A DNA stretch of 64,000 nucleotides from Oligoflexus sp. (GTDB lineage Bacteria; Bdellovibrionota_B; Oligoflexia; Oligoflexales; Oligoflexaceae). Shown piece by piece: positions 1-9,237 of the stretch. The position numbers and the translations under genes are program-made. The notes under the pieces were generated by a model. That model saw only the letters and a list, made by a program, of their open reading frames with translations, was not told where the DNA came from and made no database searches. Within the stretch, counting starts at the first letter, position 1, and every line of letters begins with the position of its first letter. The stretch is taken from assembly GCA_014378195.1 (NCBI GenBank), contig JACMOC010000014.1:248001-312000 (forward strand), written 5' to 3'.

Positions 1-999
1 GAGGAATACAAACTCGTGACCCAGGCGGGGTTGATTCTTGGTCCCTTCAAAGGCACAGGCACCCAGAGTCATGTCGGATACATCTATTCCCAGAACTGGT
101 TCAGCGATAGCGATCGCATGCAGACCTACACGAACGATCCTGGTGATTTTCAATATTTTCCCTTCCGTCCCGACTTGATGGAAAGGACCCACCGTCTCTT
201 CGTCGAAACCCAGGGGACACGCGGGAACTGGAACTTCGGCGGCTACGGGAGCTGGTCTTATATCCGGGCAGGCTCAGACCTTTTCCCAGCTCCCGAACGT
301 CCCGAGATTCGCAAATCCTTCGATCTCGGTATCGTTACCGTGTTTGTGCCCTGGGTCGAATGGCTTTATACGCCCCAGAGCAAATTCCGGCTTTATTTAA
401 CCTTCGAAAAACACCTGAATCGAGAGCAGGACTCCTATTCCTACAAGACCTATAATATCGCGAGTACAAGTGAATCGCCCTTCATGAGCTTTACTCTGCA
501 GCACGAAACCCGCTTTACGATCCTGGACGCGCAGCTGAAGGAAGAGGTTTTTCAACACCAATACCTCTACAATGACTACTGGGAAAGCTATAGGTCCATC
601 GGCGCATCAGCATCGCTCCAGTTCCGTTTATGGAACAACCTCCATCTCGCAATCGCGGGATCGATGGCTACGAAAAACTTTGATGCCAGCGTAATCCGCG
701 CCGTTGCCTGCTCCGATATCGGTGTATCAGTCGACCAGTCGACTACGGCCGCCGTGACCTGCCCAAGGCAAGATCAAATCACGAAATTTGCTGCTGGGGC
801 GAGTTACGTCACGAATTCCCAGCAAAGCTTTGCCGGAATTTTTCGCTACAATGACCAAAAGAATGATAAATTAATCGTGTATAATGAAAACAAAGTCGAA
901 ATTCTTTTTGTGTTCACCCAAGCTTTCCCGACTTTGCTCGGTGTTGAGCGTTATATTGAACCGTTTATAGGTTTGGCTGACCAGCGGGGAGTATTTTAA
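1..999 (+). CDS. Outer-membrane beta-barrel protein, C-terminal part
   Basis: The reading frame is open from the first base, so the N-terminus lies outside the window; the GTG at 16 is internal. The visible 332 residues alternate aromatic and polar residues in short strands, with many Tyr, Trp and Phe, as in outer-membrane barrels, and the last residue is Phe, the usual C-terminal signal for barrel insertion by the BAM complex. No specific family is recognised. The stop overlaps the start of the PilZ gene by one base (TAATG), so the two are probably translationally coupled. Function is unknown; the barrel call is inference from composition. Confidence 0.6.
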   Translation, partial: EEYKLVTQAGLILGPFKGTGTQSHVGYIYSQNWFSDSDRMQTYTNDPGDFQYFPFRPDLMERTHRLFVETQGTRGNWNFGGYGSWSYIRAGSDLFPAPERPEIRKSFDLGIVTVFVPWVEWLYTPQSKFRLYLTFEKHLNREQDSYSYKTYNIASTSESPFMSFTLQHETRFTILDAQLKEEVFQHQYLYNDYWESYRSIGASASLQFRLWNNLHLAIAGSMATKNFDASVIRAVACSDIGVSVDQSTTAAVTCPRQDQITKFAAGASYVTNSQQSFAGIFRYNDQKNDKLIVYNENKVEILFVFTQAFPTLLGVERYIEPFIGLADQRGVF

Positions 1000-1607
1000 T
1001 GAGCGTCGATGATACAACGATGGAACTCATTCGCGAAGCGGTCCAAAGAAAGACTTTGGTCTACTTTTCGGTGAACAAGGTGAAGGTCGTATTCCAAACC
1101 CAGGTGCATTCCATTAGGAGTCGCTCGGTCGTCCTTTATAATTCCATCCCGGCCGAATACATTGCGCGAGTTATGGAATCGGACCAGTTCTACCTGAAAA
1201 TCCAGTCGATTCGTTTCGTCTGTGATCAGGTGACGACCGACGGTATTCACCTCCTCTATCCGCTCGACAACATGCGGCTGGTCGAAGACAACCGCAATGC
1301 CAAACGCTACAATTTTGGAACCAAAGATGCAGCCTTTCTCGAAGTGATCAACCCCTTGGACCAGGAAACGATGCTTAGGAAGAGCCTTCTCGATATGTCC
1401 TCGACGGGCCTGTCCTTTCGTACGCCGATAGAGTCGGCGCTTTACAGCGCAGGACGCCGATTCGAAAAGATGAAGATCTACATGGAAGGCAAACTCCATA
1501 GTGAAGTGGCTGGACAAGTCGTTTACCAGCAATCGTTTTTGACTAAGGACGGCAAAAGCTATTGCCAGGTCGGCTTCAAGTTCGACTCTCCACAAAACAA
1601 CCGATGA
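999..1607 (+). CDS. PilZ domain protein, probable c-di-GMP receptor
   Basis: A 202-residue cytosolic protein. Residues 1-95 form an N-terminal beta-rich region of the kind that precedes PilZ in YcgR-like proteins. The PilZ signature follows: R99-x-x-x-R103 (RNAKR) and D132-x-S-x-x-G137 (DMSSTG), the two motifs that wrap around bound c-di-GMP. All key residues are present, so binding is expected. PilZ proteins of this layout usually tune motility or envelope functions. It starts on the last base of the preceding barrel gene's stop, and the 5'-nucleotidase follows after 45 bases. A diguanylate cyclase is encoded at 33.7 kb. The target of the output is not visible. Confidence 0.85.
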   Translation: MSVDDTTMELIREAVQRKTLVYFSVNKVKVVFQTQVHSIRSRSVVLYNSIPAEYIARVMESDQFYLKIQSIRFVCDQVTTDGIHLLYPLDNMRLVEDNRNAKRYNFGTKDAAFLEVINPLDQETMLRKSLLDMSSTGLSFRTPIESALYSAGRRFEKMKIYMEGKLHSEVAGQVVYQQSFLTKDGKSYCQVGFKFDSPQNNR

Positions 1608-1652
1608 CTATGACACGCAGATTCGCCCTTATAATGCCAAGGACCCGCGCTT

Positions 1653-3095
1653 ATGAATAAGCTTAAAAAACATCAAAAAATCTTCGTCAATCGTTCGCTG
1701 AACATGGCTTCGATACGCTCCCTCGGTTTTGATATGGATCACACGCTCGTCCTTTATAACCGTGTGAATTTTGAGAACCTGGCCTTTCACGAGACCCTCA
1801 AGAAATTCATTGCCAACGGCTATCCCGAAGAACTTTCGACGCTTAAGTTCGACCCCAATTTCGTCATCCGTGGTCTGCTTGTCGACCGCGATCGCGGCAA
1901 CCTGCTCAAGGTTGATGCGCACAAATATGTAAAAGTCGCGTTCCACGGTCACATGAAACTCGACAAGGCGCAACGTTCCGAGCTTTACAACGCGCGCGGC
2001 TTCAAAGCCGACGATTATCTGACCGTCGACACTTTTTTCGCTCTGAGCGAAACGCAGCTCTTCATCGAAATCGTCGATTACATGCGCCGCAACCCAGGCA
2101 AGATCCAAAAGACCTTTACCGAGGTTTTTAAGGACCTCCGAACCTGGATTGATCTTTCCCATCAGGACGGCTCGATCAAAACCAAGGTTCTTATGGAGCC
2201 TTCAAAATATATCGTGCGTGATCCGCATCTTGTTGAAACTCTTGTCAAATTGATCGATGGCGGCAAAAAGATCTTTCTTCTGACTAACTCGGATTGGGCC
2301 TACACCAACTCGGTGATGACCTACCTCCTTGATAATCAGCACGAAGAATTCCGTCATTGGCAGGATTATTTTGAGTACATCATCGTCAGCGCGGGTAAGC
2401 CCAACTTCTTTACGGGCAGTAATCCCTTTTATGAAGTGATGACTGACAATGAAGGCCTACTCCGCGCACACAGAGGTCCGCTCATCGCCAAAAAAGTTTA
2501 TCACGGCGGCAATGCCAACCTCTTCGAGAAATTGACCAATCAAAAAGGCGATCAGATCCTCTATGCGGGGGATCATATTTATGGCGATATCATGCGCTCC
2601 AAAGAGCTTTTTAATTGGCGAACCCTGCTTGTCGTGGAAGAGCTTGAAGAAGATTTCAAAAAGACCGAAAAGATGCAGCCCGAATTTGATGCCATCATGG
2701 AAACAATTCGTGAAGAAGAGCTGCTGCAGAGCGATATGCAGTCCTTGCGTTCAGATATTTCCAACCATGAGCGCCGGCAGAAAAATAAACACGCAAAAAA
2801 AGAGCAGGAATCGAAGTTCCTCGGCAAAATTGCCGAACTCCGCGTCGATTTAAAGGCCAAGGAAGAGCAGTTGGAAGCCGTTCACAAAAAGATCAAGGAA
2901 TTGGTCTCAGCCCGGGAGAAGGCCTTCCATCCCGTCTGGGGCGAGCTCATGCGGACCAGCCTCGAGAAAAGCCGCTTCGGCAAGCAGATCGAATCTTACG
3001 CATGTCTTTACACGACTCGGGTTTCATCCCTCAGGTTTTACTCCCAGGGCCAGAAAATGCGGTCCTATCGCGATCTCATGCCTCACGACCTTTAG
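1653..3095 (+). CDS. HAD-superfamily purine 5'-nucleotidase (HAD-IG family)
   Basis: A 480-residue cytosolic phosphatase of the eukaryote-like cN-II/IMP-GMP-specific 5'-nucleotidase family, which dephosphorylates purine nucleoside monophosphates. HAD motif I is D27-M-D29-H-T near the N-terminus (Asp29 protonates, Asp27 is the nucleophile); motif II is LLTNSDW near residue 210; motif IV is YAGDHIYGD near 305. Residues about 330-415 are Lys/Glu-rich and predicted helical or coiled. The C-terminal YACLYTTRVSSL block is typical of the family and length is normal. Start chosen at ATG 1653 with AAGGA about 8 bases upstream. A strong terminator follows, ending the transcription unit. Confidence 0.88.
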   Translation: MNKLKKHQKIFVNRSLNMASIRSLGFDMDHTLVLYNRVNFENLAFHETLKKFIANGYPEELSTLKFDPNFVIRGLLVDRDRGNLLKVDAHKYVKVAFHGHMKLDKAQRSELYNARGFKADDYLTVDTFFALSETQLFIEIVDYMRRNPGKIQKTFTEVFKDLRTWIDLSHQDGSIKTKVLMEPSKYIVRDPHLVETLVKLIDGGKKIFLLTNSDWAYTNSVMTYLLDNQHEEFRHWQDYFEYIIVSAGKPNFFTGSNPFYEVMTDNEGLLRAHRGPLIAKKVYHGGNANLFEKLTNQKGDQILYAGDHIYGDIMRSKELFNWRTLLVVEELEEDFKKTEKMQPEFDAIMETIREEELLQSDMQSLRSDISNHERRQKNKHAKKEQESKFLGKIAELRVDLKAKEEQLEAVHKKIKELVSAREKAFHPVWGELMRTSLEKSRFGKQIESYACLYTTRVSSLRFYSQGQKMRSYRDLMPHDL

Positions 3096-3103
3096 GCACA
3101 AGC

Positions 3104-3133
3104 AAAAAAGAGCTCTTTTTAGAGCTCTTTTTT
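3104..3133 (+). terminator. Rho-independent terminator
   Basis: Twelve-base arms AAAAAAGAGCTC (3104-3115) and GAGCTCTTTTTT (3122-3133) pair perfectly around a 6-base loop, and the right arm supplies the T tract. It lies 8 bases after the 5'-nucleotidase stop. Confidence 0.9.
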
Positions 3134-3157
3134 ATTTCCCAACCCCACGTTTATAAT
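3129..3157 (+). promoter_or_regulatory. Possible promoter of the Ser/Thr kinase gene
   Basis: A perfect TATAAT lies at 3152-3157, about 105 bases before the kinase start and just after the terminator. The matching -35 (TTTTTA at 3129-3134, 17-base spacer) is poor, so only the -10 is convincing. Confidence 0.35.
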
Positions 3158-3263
3158 AGCTAATATCTGTATTTCACCCTCTGCTGACTGGACCTACGCG
3201 TCTAAAGATCCCTCCCTGAGCAACCGATACCCCTTCCAGACCTATATTAGGACCTAAGCCTGC

Positions 3264-5870
3264 ATGATAGAGACGTTGATAGGCCAGCGCTATCGCATCA
3301 AAGCCCTCATCGGTGAAGGGGGGATGGCTTCCGTCTATTCTGCTTTGGATGAAAAGCTCGAGCGCCGCGTGGCGATCAAGATCCTCCATCCGCACCTGGC
3401 CCGCAACTCGGATATCCGCGAACGTTTCATCCTCGAAGCCAAAACCGTCTCAGGCCTCGATCATCCCAATATCCTGCGTGTTTACGATTTCTCGGGCCTT
3501 GAGTCTGAGCAGCTCTGGATGGTCACCGAAATACTCTACGGTGAAGATCTCGCTGACTATGTGAAAGCTTTTCCCAGACATCGACTCCAATTCATCGTCG
3601 CGACCCTCGTCACCCGCGAGATCTGCCGTGCCTTGAACGAAGCTCATAAATTGAATATCGTCCATCGCGATATTAAACCCGAAAATATCATGATGCAGAC
3701 CAACGGTCAGGTCAAACTCATGGACTTCGGGATCGCTAAGGTGAATCGGGCGAATGCCACGCAGACCGGCATTTTCATGGGCTCGCCGAGTTACATGTCT
3801 CCCGAACAGATACGCGGCACGGACGTTGATTATAGGGCCGATATCTATAGCCTATCCGTTCTTTTTTATGAGATCGTGACAGGCTCGTTGCCGTTCCTCG
3901 GCAAAACAACCGCTGAAGTCATCAACCGCATTATGGTCGGCCGTTACACGCCTCCCAATATGCTTATCACCGATCTGCCTTTCGGTCTAAATCATGTTAT
4001 AGTCAAAGGCATGCAGGGCCAAAAGGAAGAACGTTTTCAGAGCGTTACTGAGATGGCGCAAGCCCTCGATGAGTTCCTCCAAAACTGCAACATGCGGGAG
4101 AGCCGCACGGAGCTCGAAGAGTTTTCACAAAATCGCGAAAAATTTGAAGATCGACTTGCGTCTATCATTGCGCCGAAAACCACCGTACCTGAGGCGACCG
4201 CACCTGTCACGCCGGACGAAAAATCACCGACGTTCCGCTCGAAAGTCACGCGGTATCATGCGTCCTACGAGGATCAGGCCCGCTTTGAGGCGGAAGGCAA
4301 ATTAAGCGCATTATCGCCACGGGCTCCTGGCCATATCGAGCCCAATTCCACAGTCATACTCAACGAATCTATGATACCGACCTTGCCGCCAAAGACCCCT
4401 GTTTCCATCAAGCTGACTTTGAGTCAGGAAAAACCTGACGTTGAGGAGGATTTTTCAAAAACTGATCCTTCGCCCGTTCGAACCAACAGTGCAGAATCAG
4501 CAAAAGTCGTTCAACCCTTAGCTTCTAAACCAGAAGAAGCTGAGCCTGAGGCTATAGTACCCTTGATCCCGAAGAGCCCAAACCAGGGCATGGGGCAGTC
4601 TGCGGCTCCATCTCAAAACCAAAAGCCAAATCAGAATGAGAATCAGATTGAAAAACCAAGGCGCCAGGCCACAGTCATGCCAGGCGAAATGAATATAAAA
4701 GCGCAAACCATAGCGCCGGGAACGCGCAATCCCCGTCAGACGACAGGTAACTTCCAGTCACCTATGCGTTCACATACGCAGCCGCCCCGCACACCATCGC
4801 AGGCTATCAATCCGCGTGCCACACAGCATAAAGGATTTTATAGAGAATTTGTGGAAGACGACAAAAAACAGCTTAAGAGCAGCAATTTTGGGATTTATAC
4901 TCTCCTAGCAGTCGCTACGGCAATCGCGGTCTTTTTCATCTTTTTCGGCGGTGATCGCATCACCCGTAGTTTCGTGCGTCAGCTGTCGGGCCGTCCGCCG
5001 ATCGCGGATAACGGTGCACGATCTAAAAAGCCCAAAGTTGATCCCGTAATGGTAGAAACACCCGCTCCGGTTCCATCCCTCCCGGAGACGGTCGCAGTTG
5101 ATCCCGAAGACACTCAGACTACGGCCTCTGAACCTGTTCCAAGCGCTGCGCCTCTGCCGGCGGATAATAAACCAAAATCAAAAGTCCAGACCAATGTTGT
5201 TGTGTCGCCGACAGTGAAACCACCTTTATTTACGAAAAAAACACCAACGAAAGACGGCACACCCGCTCCGGCGCCTGGTCCTGGCTCAGGCTCATCGCCG
5301 GCGAAAAGACTGGAGGCCCCGCCAGCGACTCTTGCATCAATACCTACGGATAAAGCGCCTGACGATAAAGTTCCGGAAACCACCAAAAAAGACAAACCCA
5401 CGGCAACTGATCAAGGCGTGCTTCGTCTCGCCGCTTTGCCAGCAGCCGAAGTTTATATCGATGGTAAAATGTATGGGACGACGAACGACAAACAGATCGG
5501 CGCGATTGGTCTCAAACTCGATCCTGGTTCCTACAAAGTAAGCCTGAGACGTAAAGGCTATAAAACCGAAGAGCAGTCGATACAGGTCGATGCGGGGAAA
5601 ATGCGTCAGGTCAGTGTCACGCTCACCAAAGTTGCTGAAATGGTCGAACTTTCGATTCGATCCAATAAGGTTCCGACCAGCGTTGTGATCGAAGAAAACC
5701 GAGCTGGCGGCCGTCGCCGCGAATTGCCCATGGTCAAACATTCGATTCAGATCAATCTCAAGCCAGGTAGCTACAAGGTCACTGTCAGTCACGAACAGGA
5801 AACCATAAATCGCGTGATGGAACTTAAGGAAGAAGACAAATCCCTCACGTTCAACGCTGACTTCAAATAA
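3264..5870 (+). CDS. Transmembrane Ser/Thr protein kinase with C-terminal PEGA domain
   Basis: An 868-residue Hanks-type kinase. The catalytic domain occupies residues 8-275: glycine loop G18-E-G-G-M-A-S-V-Y, ATP-anchoring Lys39, HRD 134-136 followed by IKPEN, and DFG 154-156, so it should be active. Residues about 290-535 are a long Pro/Ser/Thr/Lys-rich linker. One membrane helix lies at about 543-562 (LLAVATAIAVFFIFF). Outside the membrane come another Pro-rich linker and a PEGA domain (about 719-785, with VYIDGKMYGT and DPGSYKV) plus a second PEGA-like repeat to the end. PEGA modules are thought to bind envelope structures, so the protein probably senses the periplasm. It is apparently monocistronic, followed by a decayed gene. 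Confidence 0.9.
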   Translation: MIETLIGQRYRIKALIGEGGMASVYSALDEKLERRVAIKILHPHLARNSDIRERFILEAKTVSGLDHPNILRVYDFSGLESEQLWMVTEILYGEDLADYVKAFPRHRLQFIVATLVTREICRALNEAHKLNIVHRDIKPENIMMQTNGQVKLMDFGIAKVNRANATQTGIFMGSPSYMSPEQIRGTDVDYRADIYSLSVLFYEIVTGSLPFLGKTTAEVINRIMVGRYTPPNMLITDLPFGLNHVIVKGMQGQKEERFQSVTEMAQALDEFLQNCNMRESRTELEEFSQNREKFEDRLASIIAPKTTVPEATAPVTPDEKSPTFRSKVTRYHASYEDQARFEAEGKLSALSPRAPGHIEPNSTVILNESMIPTLPPKTPVSIKLTLSQEKPDVEEDFSKTDPSPVRTNSAESAKVVQPLASKPEEAEPEAIVPLIPKSPNQGMGQSAAPSQNQKPNQNENQIEKPRRQATVMPGEMNIKAQTIAPGTRNPRQTTGNFQSPMRSHTQPPRTPSQAINPRATQHKGFYREFVEDDKKQLKSSNFGIYTLLAVATAIAVFFIFFGGDRITRSFVRQLSGRPPIADNGARSKKPKVDPVMVETPAPVPSLPETVAVDPEDTQTTASEPVPSAAPLPADNKPKSKVQTNVVVSPTVKPPLFTKKTPTKDGTPAPAPGPGSGSSPAKRLEAPPATLASIPTDKAPDDKVPETTKKDKPTATDQGVLRLAALPAAEVYIDGKMYGTTNDKQIGAIGLKLDPGSYKVSLRRKGYKTEEQSIQVDAGKMRQVSVTLTKVAEMVELSIRSNKVPTSVVIEENRAGGRRRELPMVKHSIQINLKPGSYKVTVSHEQETINRVMELKEEDKSLTFNADFK

Positions 5871-6054
5871 TTGAGAATCAAGCAGAGGTCGAATGAAGGG
5901 CCGCTCACTTCGCTTTGCTCGGATCACGGCGGTCGGCTTTCACCACCAGCCAAACCCGTCTCTTTCCTCGCCGGCTCGGGAGGGGCTATGGCTGGAGTAC
6001 TTGCCGACAATCCGATCGGGCCTCTGCCCCTGCTGGATTCGAAGGGGACGGACA

Positions 6055-7791
6055 ATGACGTCGATTCTTGCAACTCTATTCGGTGCAGCCGCGTATTCAG
6101 GCACTCTTCCTGCGGCTGACATGCTGGCTTTGCGGCAGGCGGAGAAGATCGCTATGACCTTAACGGGCCAGCCTTTGCCTGATGCTATGCGCAAGGATTA
6201 TCTAGCCGGTAAAATCAAACTCGAAAATATCGCCGACATATTAAGTCAGGATCCACAGTTCATCGAATATTTCGCTCAGTATTGGGCGCGCGTCATGAAC
6301 TTTCAGCAACCATTTAACGCCTACGACTTGCGTACGAAATCCCAAGGTACGGTCTATGATCTCAATGGCACTTAAACTTTCTCGACATTTGAGCCCAAGG
6401 ATCCCGCATCTTTCACGGACGCTGGGCTAAAAACAGCAGCGACCGAGATGAGCGGCCCTCTCGGCTTAGAATACATGGCTTGTGCCGATGGACCCAAATT
6501 ACGATTCAAGACGAATCGTGATGATGATAAACGGCGTGGCCGATGGCGCTGCTAGGACCGGCCCTGACGGTAGTAAACTTTCCGCTGCTACGATAGCTCT
6601 CTGGAAAGCGATACAGCCTACCTATTCAAGCAATCTCGCATGCACCGACCCCAATCTAAAATTGGTAACCCCATGGTGGGATCCCGATACCGCTATTCGC
6701 CCCCGTTATTCCAAAGGAACACCCTATAAAGTTTCTCAAGGCGTTCTCGACCATTGCGGCGACAACCTCGTCAAATGCATTCCGCCTCAGGAGGATAAGG
6801 ATGATCCGTTCGTAGACGCCGTTAATACTGACATTATGCTGGAACCAGCTTATATTATCGCTCATACTGTCGGCCGAATTCAGTGATATTGGCCTGAGGG
6901 GGTCCCATGCATAAAGCCTTCCTGTGGCCCCGATGGTATTGTGACGACGGGAAGTGTCGCCTACTATCCCGGATTCATCGGAATAATCAATGGAGTCAAT
7001 CTCACAACAGTACGCATTGCGGGCGAGACCGTGAAACTTTATCACGCTGCAACTCTCCCGGCGAATACCAAACAAGTCTATCCCTGCAATGCAGGTCTGC
7101 GTGCTTTGGGCCTATGACGGCATGCAGATTCACGTGATCGGCACGGATGGAAAATGGACTCCGCTCCGACTTCCGGCCGCTCTGGATCCCGCGCTGTCTC
7201 GTATTGCGCTGTATTTTGATTCAGCCGCTAAAACACCTGTGGTTCTATCCATGGTCACTCTTAATAACGCGGGGCACTATGAGACTGTTTGCCGACGTGT
7301 CCCCTAAAGCTGCGACCTGGGATGACGTGACATTGATCTCCGAGCGTTTCTGCGTGTCCTGCCACCTCGACGATGGATATGAAACCCAGGCGACCTGGTC
7401 GGGTCTTAAAGATTCGATGATCAAACGCTTGAAATTGGGCGAAACCGAAGCGGGTACCATGCCGCCCTCCGAGACCAAGCTCGGCAAGGAAATGGGATCA
7501 AACGATAAAACCGTGATGCTCAGCTGGTTAACGACGATCCAAGCAACCACACCCAGCAAGATTCCCACAGGAACAAGCAGTCCGACAACTGCAGTTCCCA
7601 TTGCAGGCGATCTTAAGAGCCTAAATGATATGTATTGTAAATCTTGTCATTCAGATGCCGTGAATACTTTGTTTTGGTCGAGCAAAAAAGCTCTCATCAT
7701 CAGCAAGGTCAGCAATGGAGCCATGCCTAAAGGCACAGCGATGACCGATGCAGACAAACGTAAGCTCCTCGCTATCGTGAGCGCGCTTTAA
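6055..7791 (+). pseudogene. Decayed di-haem cytochrome-like secreted protein gene
   Basis: One ancestral gene can be read across three frames. It starts at ATG 6055 (AAGGGG upstream) with a signal-peptide-like N-terminus. An in-frame TAA at 6373 interrupts it, but coding continues in that frame (STFEPKDPASF...) to about 6495; a one-base shift there (consistent with an extra A in CCCAAA) joins the next frame. That frame has a TGA at 6884, continues as YWPEGVPCIKPSCGPDG, and ends at TGA 7115. Coding shifts again near 7100 and once more near 7290. The last segment carries two haem-binding CxxCH motifs (CVSCH at 7351, CKSCH near 7633). The early DPQFIEYFAQYWARV resembles DUF1549/DUF1592-type proteins. 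With five lesions no full product is possible. Confidence 0.8.
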
Positions 7792-8037
7792 GACTCATAA
7801 AATAAGCTTGAAGAAGGAGCCCCCAAACGCACGAAATCATTCCGTCCTGTGTGGGTGTAGGGAGTATGCGCGAAATCTTACGCTAGGTATAAGGCTGAAA
7901 AGTCGCAATCATCACGATGAAAAGTACATCTAAACACGTGTTTCAACTCACCTTTGATCACCCCACTTCAAGCGTCTGCACATTTTCCTCAAGCATTTGC
8001 ATCCTCCCCCCGAAAATGACAGACAAGGGAGTACACC

Positions 8038-8529
8038 ATGACTGACATTGGACAGATCGATCATCACCACATAGTCAAAGCGTGTGACGAAGCATTTCAT
8101 CAAACGCTCGGAAAACACTTTTCAAACGGTCTGCTGACGCCAGACGTGAGTTTGGATTCTGTGAGTGAAAGCCTCGAGGTCGAACTCCAGTTCCAAGGAC
8201 TTTTCAGCGGGAGTATCATTTTTGATATGCCTTTGGAAGGCGCCCTCAACTTTGTAACGACACTGCCCATCGTCAGTTTTGAGTTGAGTGATCAACTTGT
8301 GCGCGATATCTTCACAAAATTCGGAACAGATTTTGGACAACGTTTCGTCGTGAGTCTGCTCGGGAATCATACGGGGGTCGACCTTCATAGTGTGAAAATA
8401 ACATTGGGCACACAAGGGCCCACGCGAAATCGCCAATACACCCGGCAGTATGAAACCGGGTGCGGAGGCGTAAACATAACGGTTGCCTCACGCCTTCAAA
8501 GCCTCCCCTCTCTCGCCAAAGGCGCTTGA
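8038..8529 (+). CDS. CheX/CheC-like protein of unknown function
   Basis: A 163-residue soluble protein starting at ATG 8038 with AGGGAG upstream. The pattern F-x-G-x-F-S-G-S-I-I-F-D (about 54-65), an Ala-rich helix and a second helix with SDQLVRDIFTKFGTDFG resemble the CheX/CheC/FliY phosphatase fold. The catalytic E-x-x-N pair of active CheX phosphatases is not seen, so it may be a binding rather than a catalytic member. The C-terminal 40 residues are divergent. It stands between a pseudogene and coaE, 66 bases upstream of the latter. The family call is tentative. Confidence 0.4.
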   Translation: MTDIGQIDHHHIVKACDEAFHQTLGKHFSNGLLTPDVSLDSVSESLEVELQFQGLFSGSIIFDMPLEGALNFVTTLPIVSFELSDQLVRDIFTKFGTDFGQRFVVSLLGNHTGVDLHSVKITLGTQGPTRNRQYTRQYETGCGGVNITVASRLQSLPSLAKGA

Positions 8530-8573
8530 GGTCTCAACGTCTCGGGTCGACAGCCTCATCATTCTGCTCTACG

Positions 8574-8597
8574 ATGACCACGGAGGACCGTGGTTAT
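8574..8597 (+). promoter_or_regulatory. Hairpin masking the coaE ribosome binding site and start
   Basis: Arms ATGACCACGG (8574-8583) and CCGTGGTTAT (8588-8597) pair over ten positions with one G-U pair and a 4-base AGGA loop. The Shine-Dalgarno GGAGG (8582-8586) lies half in the stem and half in the loop, and the first two bases of the ATG at 8596 are in the right arm. Folded, this would block initiation. Confidence 0.55.
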
Positions 8598-9234
8598 GTT
8601 ATTCAGCACACTCTCTCAAACATGGGGTATTGCCCTGACCGGCGGTGTTGCTTCCGGTAAATCGACTGTCGGCGAAAGCTTGAGACAGAGGGGATTCGTC
8701 GTCATTGACGCTGATCAGGCCTCCCGTCTTGTGGTCCTTCCTGGGACCGAAGGTTTTAAGGAAGTTGTCGCCACGTTTGGAACCAATATCCTGACTGCCT
8801 CTGGCGAAATGGACAGAGCCAAGATGAGAGAGATTGTATTTCAATCACCTGACAAACGGGCGACTCTCGAGAGCATCATTCATCACCGTCTCACGCATAT
8901 CAGCGAGGAACTGCTTCGCCGTGAGAATCTTTTTGATTCGCCGCGTTTTTGGTTTTACGAGGCCTCGCTCATTTATGAGCGCAAACGTGCAGGCGACTTC
9001 AATCGCGTTTGGGTTGCCTACTGCCCCCGCGCCCTGCAGATCCAAAGACTGATGGCTCGTGATCATTGTGATCAGGAGCAGGCCGAACGCATTTTGATCG
9101 CCCAGATGCCGGCTGAAGACAAAGCGAAACAAGCCGACCTCGTCATCGACACAGACTGTGACCGACCCGAACTCGAGCGCCGCATCGAGCAGGCACTTGC
9201 ATCGTTAACCCAAGATCCTTCCCCTAAGGAGTGA
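8596..9234 (+). CDS. coaE: Dephospho-CoA kinase
   Basis: A 212-residue cytosolic enzyme that phosphorylates the 3'-hydroxyl of dephospho-CoA with ATP, the last step of coenzyme A synthesis. The P-loop GGVASGKST is at residues 16-24, followed by the family's DAD motif (VVIDADQASR) and, in the lid region, LIYERKRAGDFNRVWV. Length is typical. ATG 8596 is preferred over GTG 8590 because GGAGG at 8582-8586 then has a 9-base spacing. The initiation region is folded into a hairpin (8574-8597). The helicase gene starts 3 bases after the stop, so the two form an operon. Confidence 0.93.
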   Translation: MLFSTLSQTWGIALTGGVASGKSTVGESLRQRGFVVIDADQASRLVVLPGTEGFKEVVATFGTNILTASGEMDRAKMREIVFQSPDKRATLESIIHHRLTHISEELLRRENLFDSPRFWFYEASLIYERKRAGDFNRVWVAYCPRALQIQRLMARDHCDQEQAERILIAQMPAEDKAKQADLVIDTDCDRPELERRIEQALASLTQDPSPKE

Positions 9235-9237
9235 CGT

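Noticed and set aside
996-1595. Long open frame antisense to the PilZ gene
   Set aside because: It mirrors a recognised gene, its translation has no domain, and it has no ribosome binding site.
5337-5927. Open frame of nearly 200 codons antisense to the kinase PEGA region
   Set aside because: Composition is that of a reverse-strand shadow; the plus strand has clear PEGA motifs.
8460-8660. Alternative frame bridging the CheX-like gene and coaE
   Set aside because: It is a chance frame; its product has no structure and the coaE frame has a P-loop.
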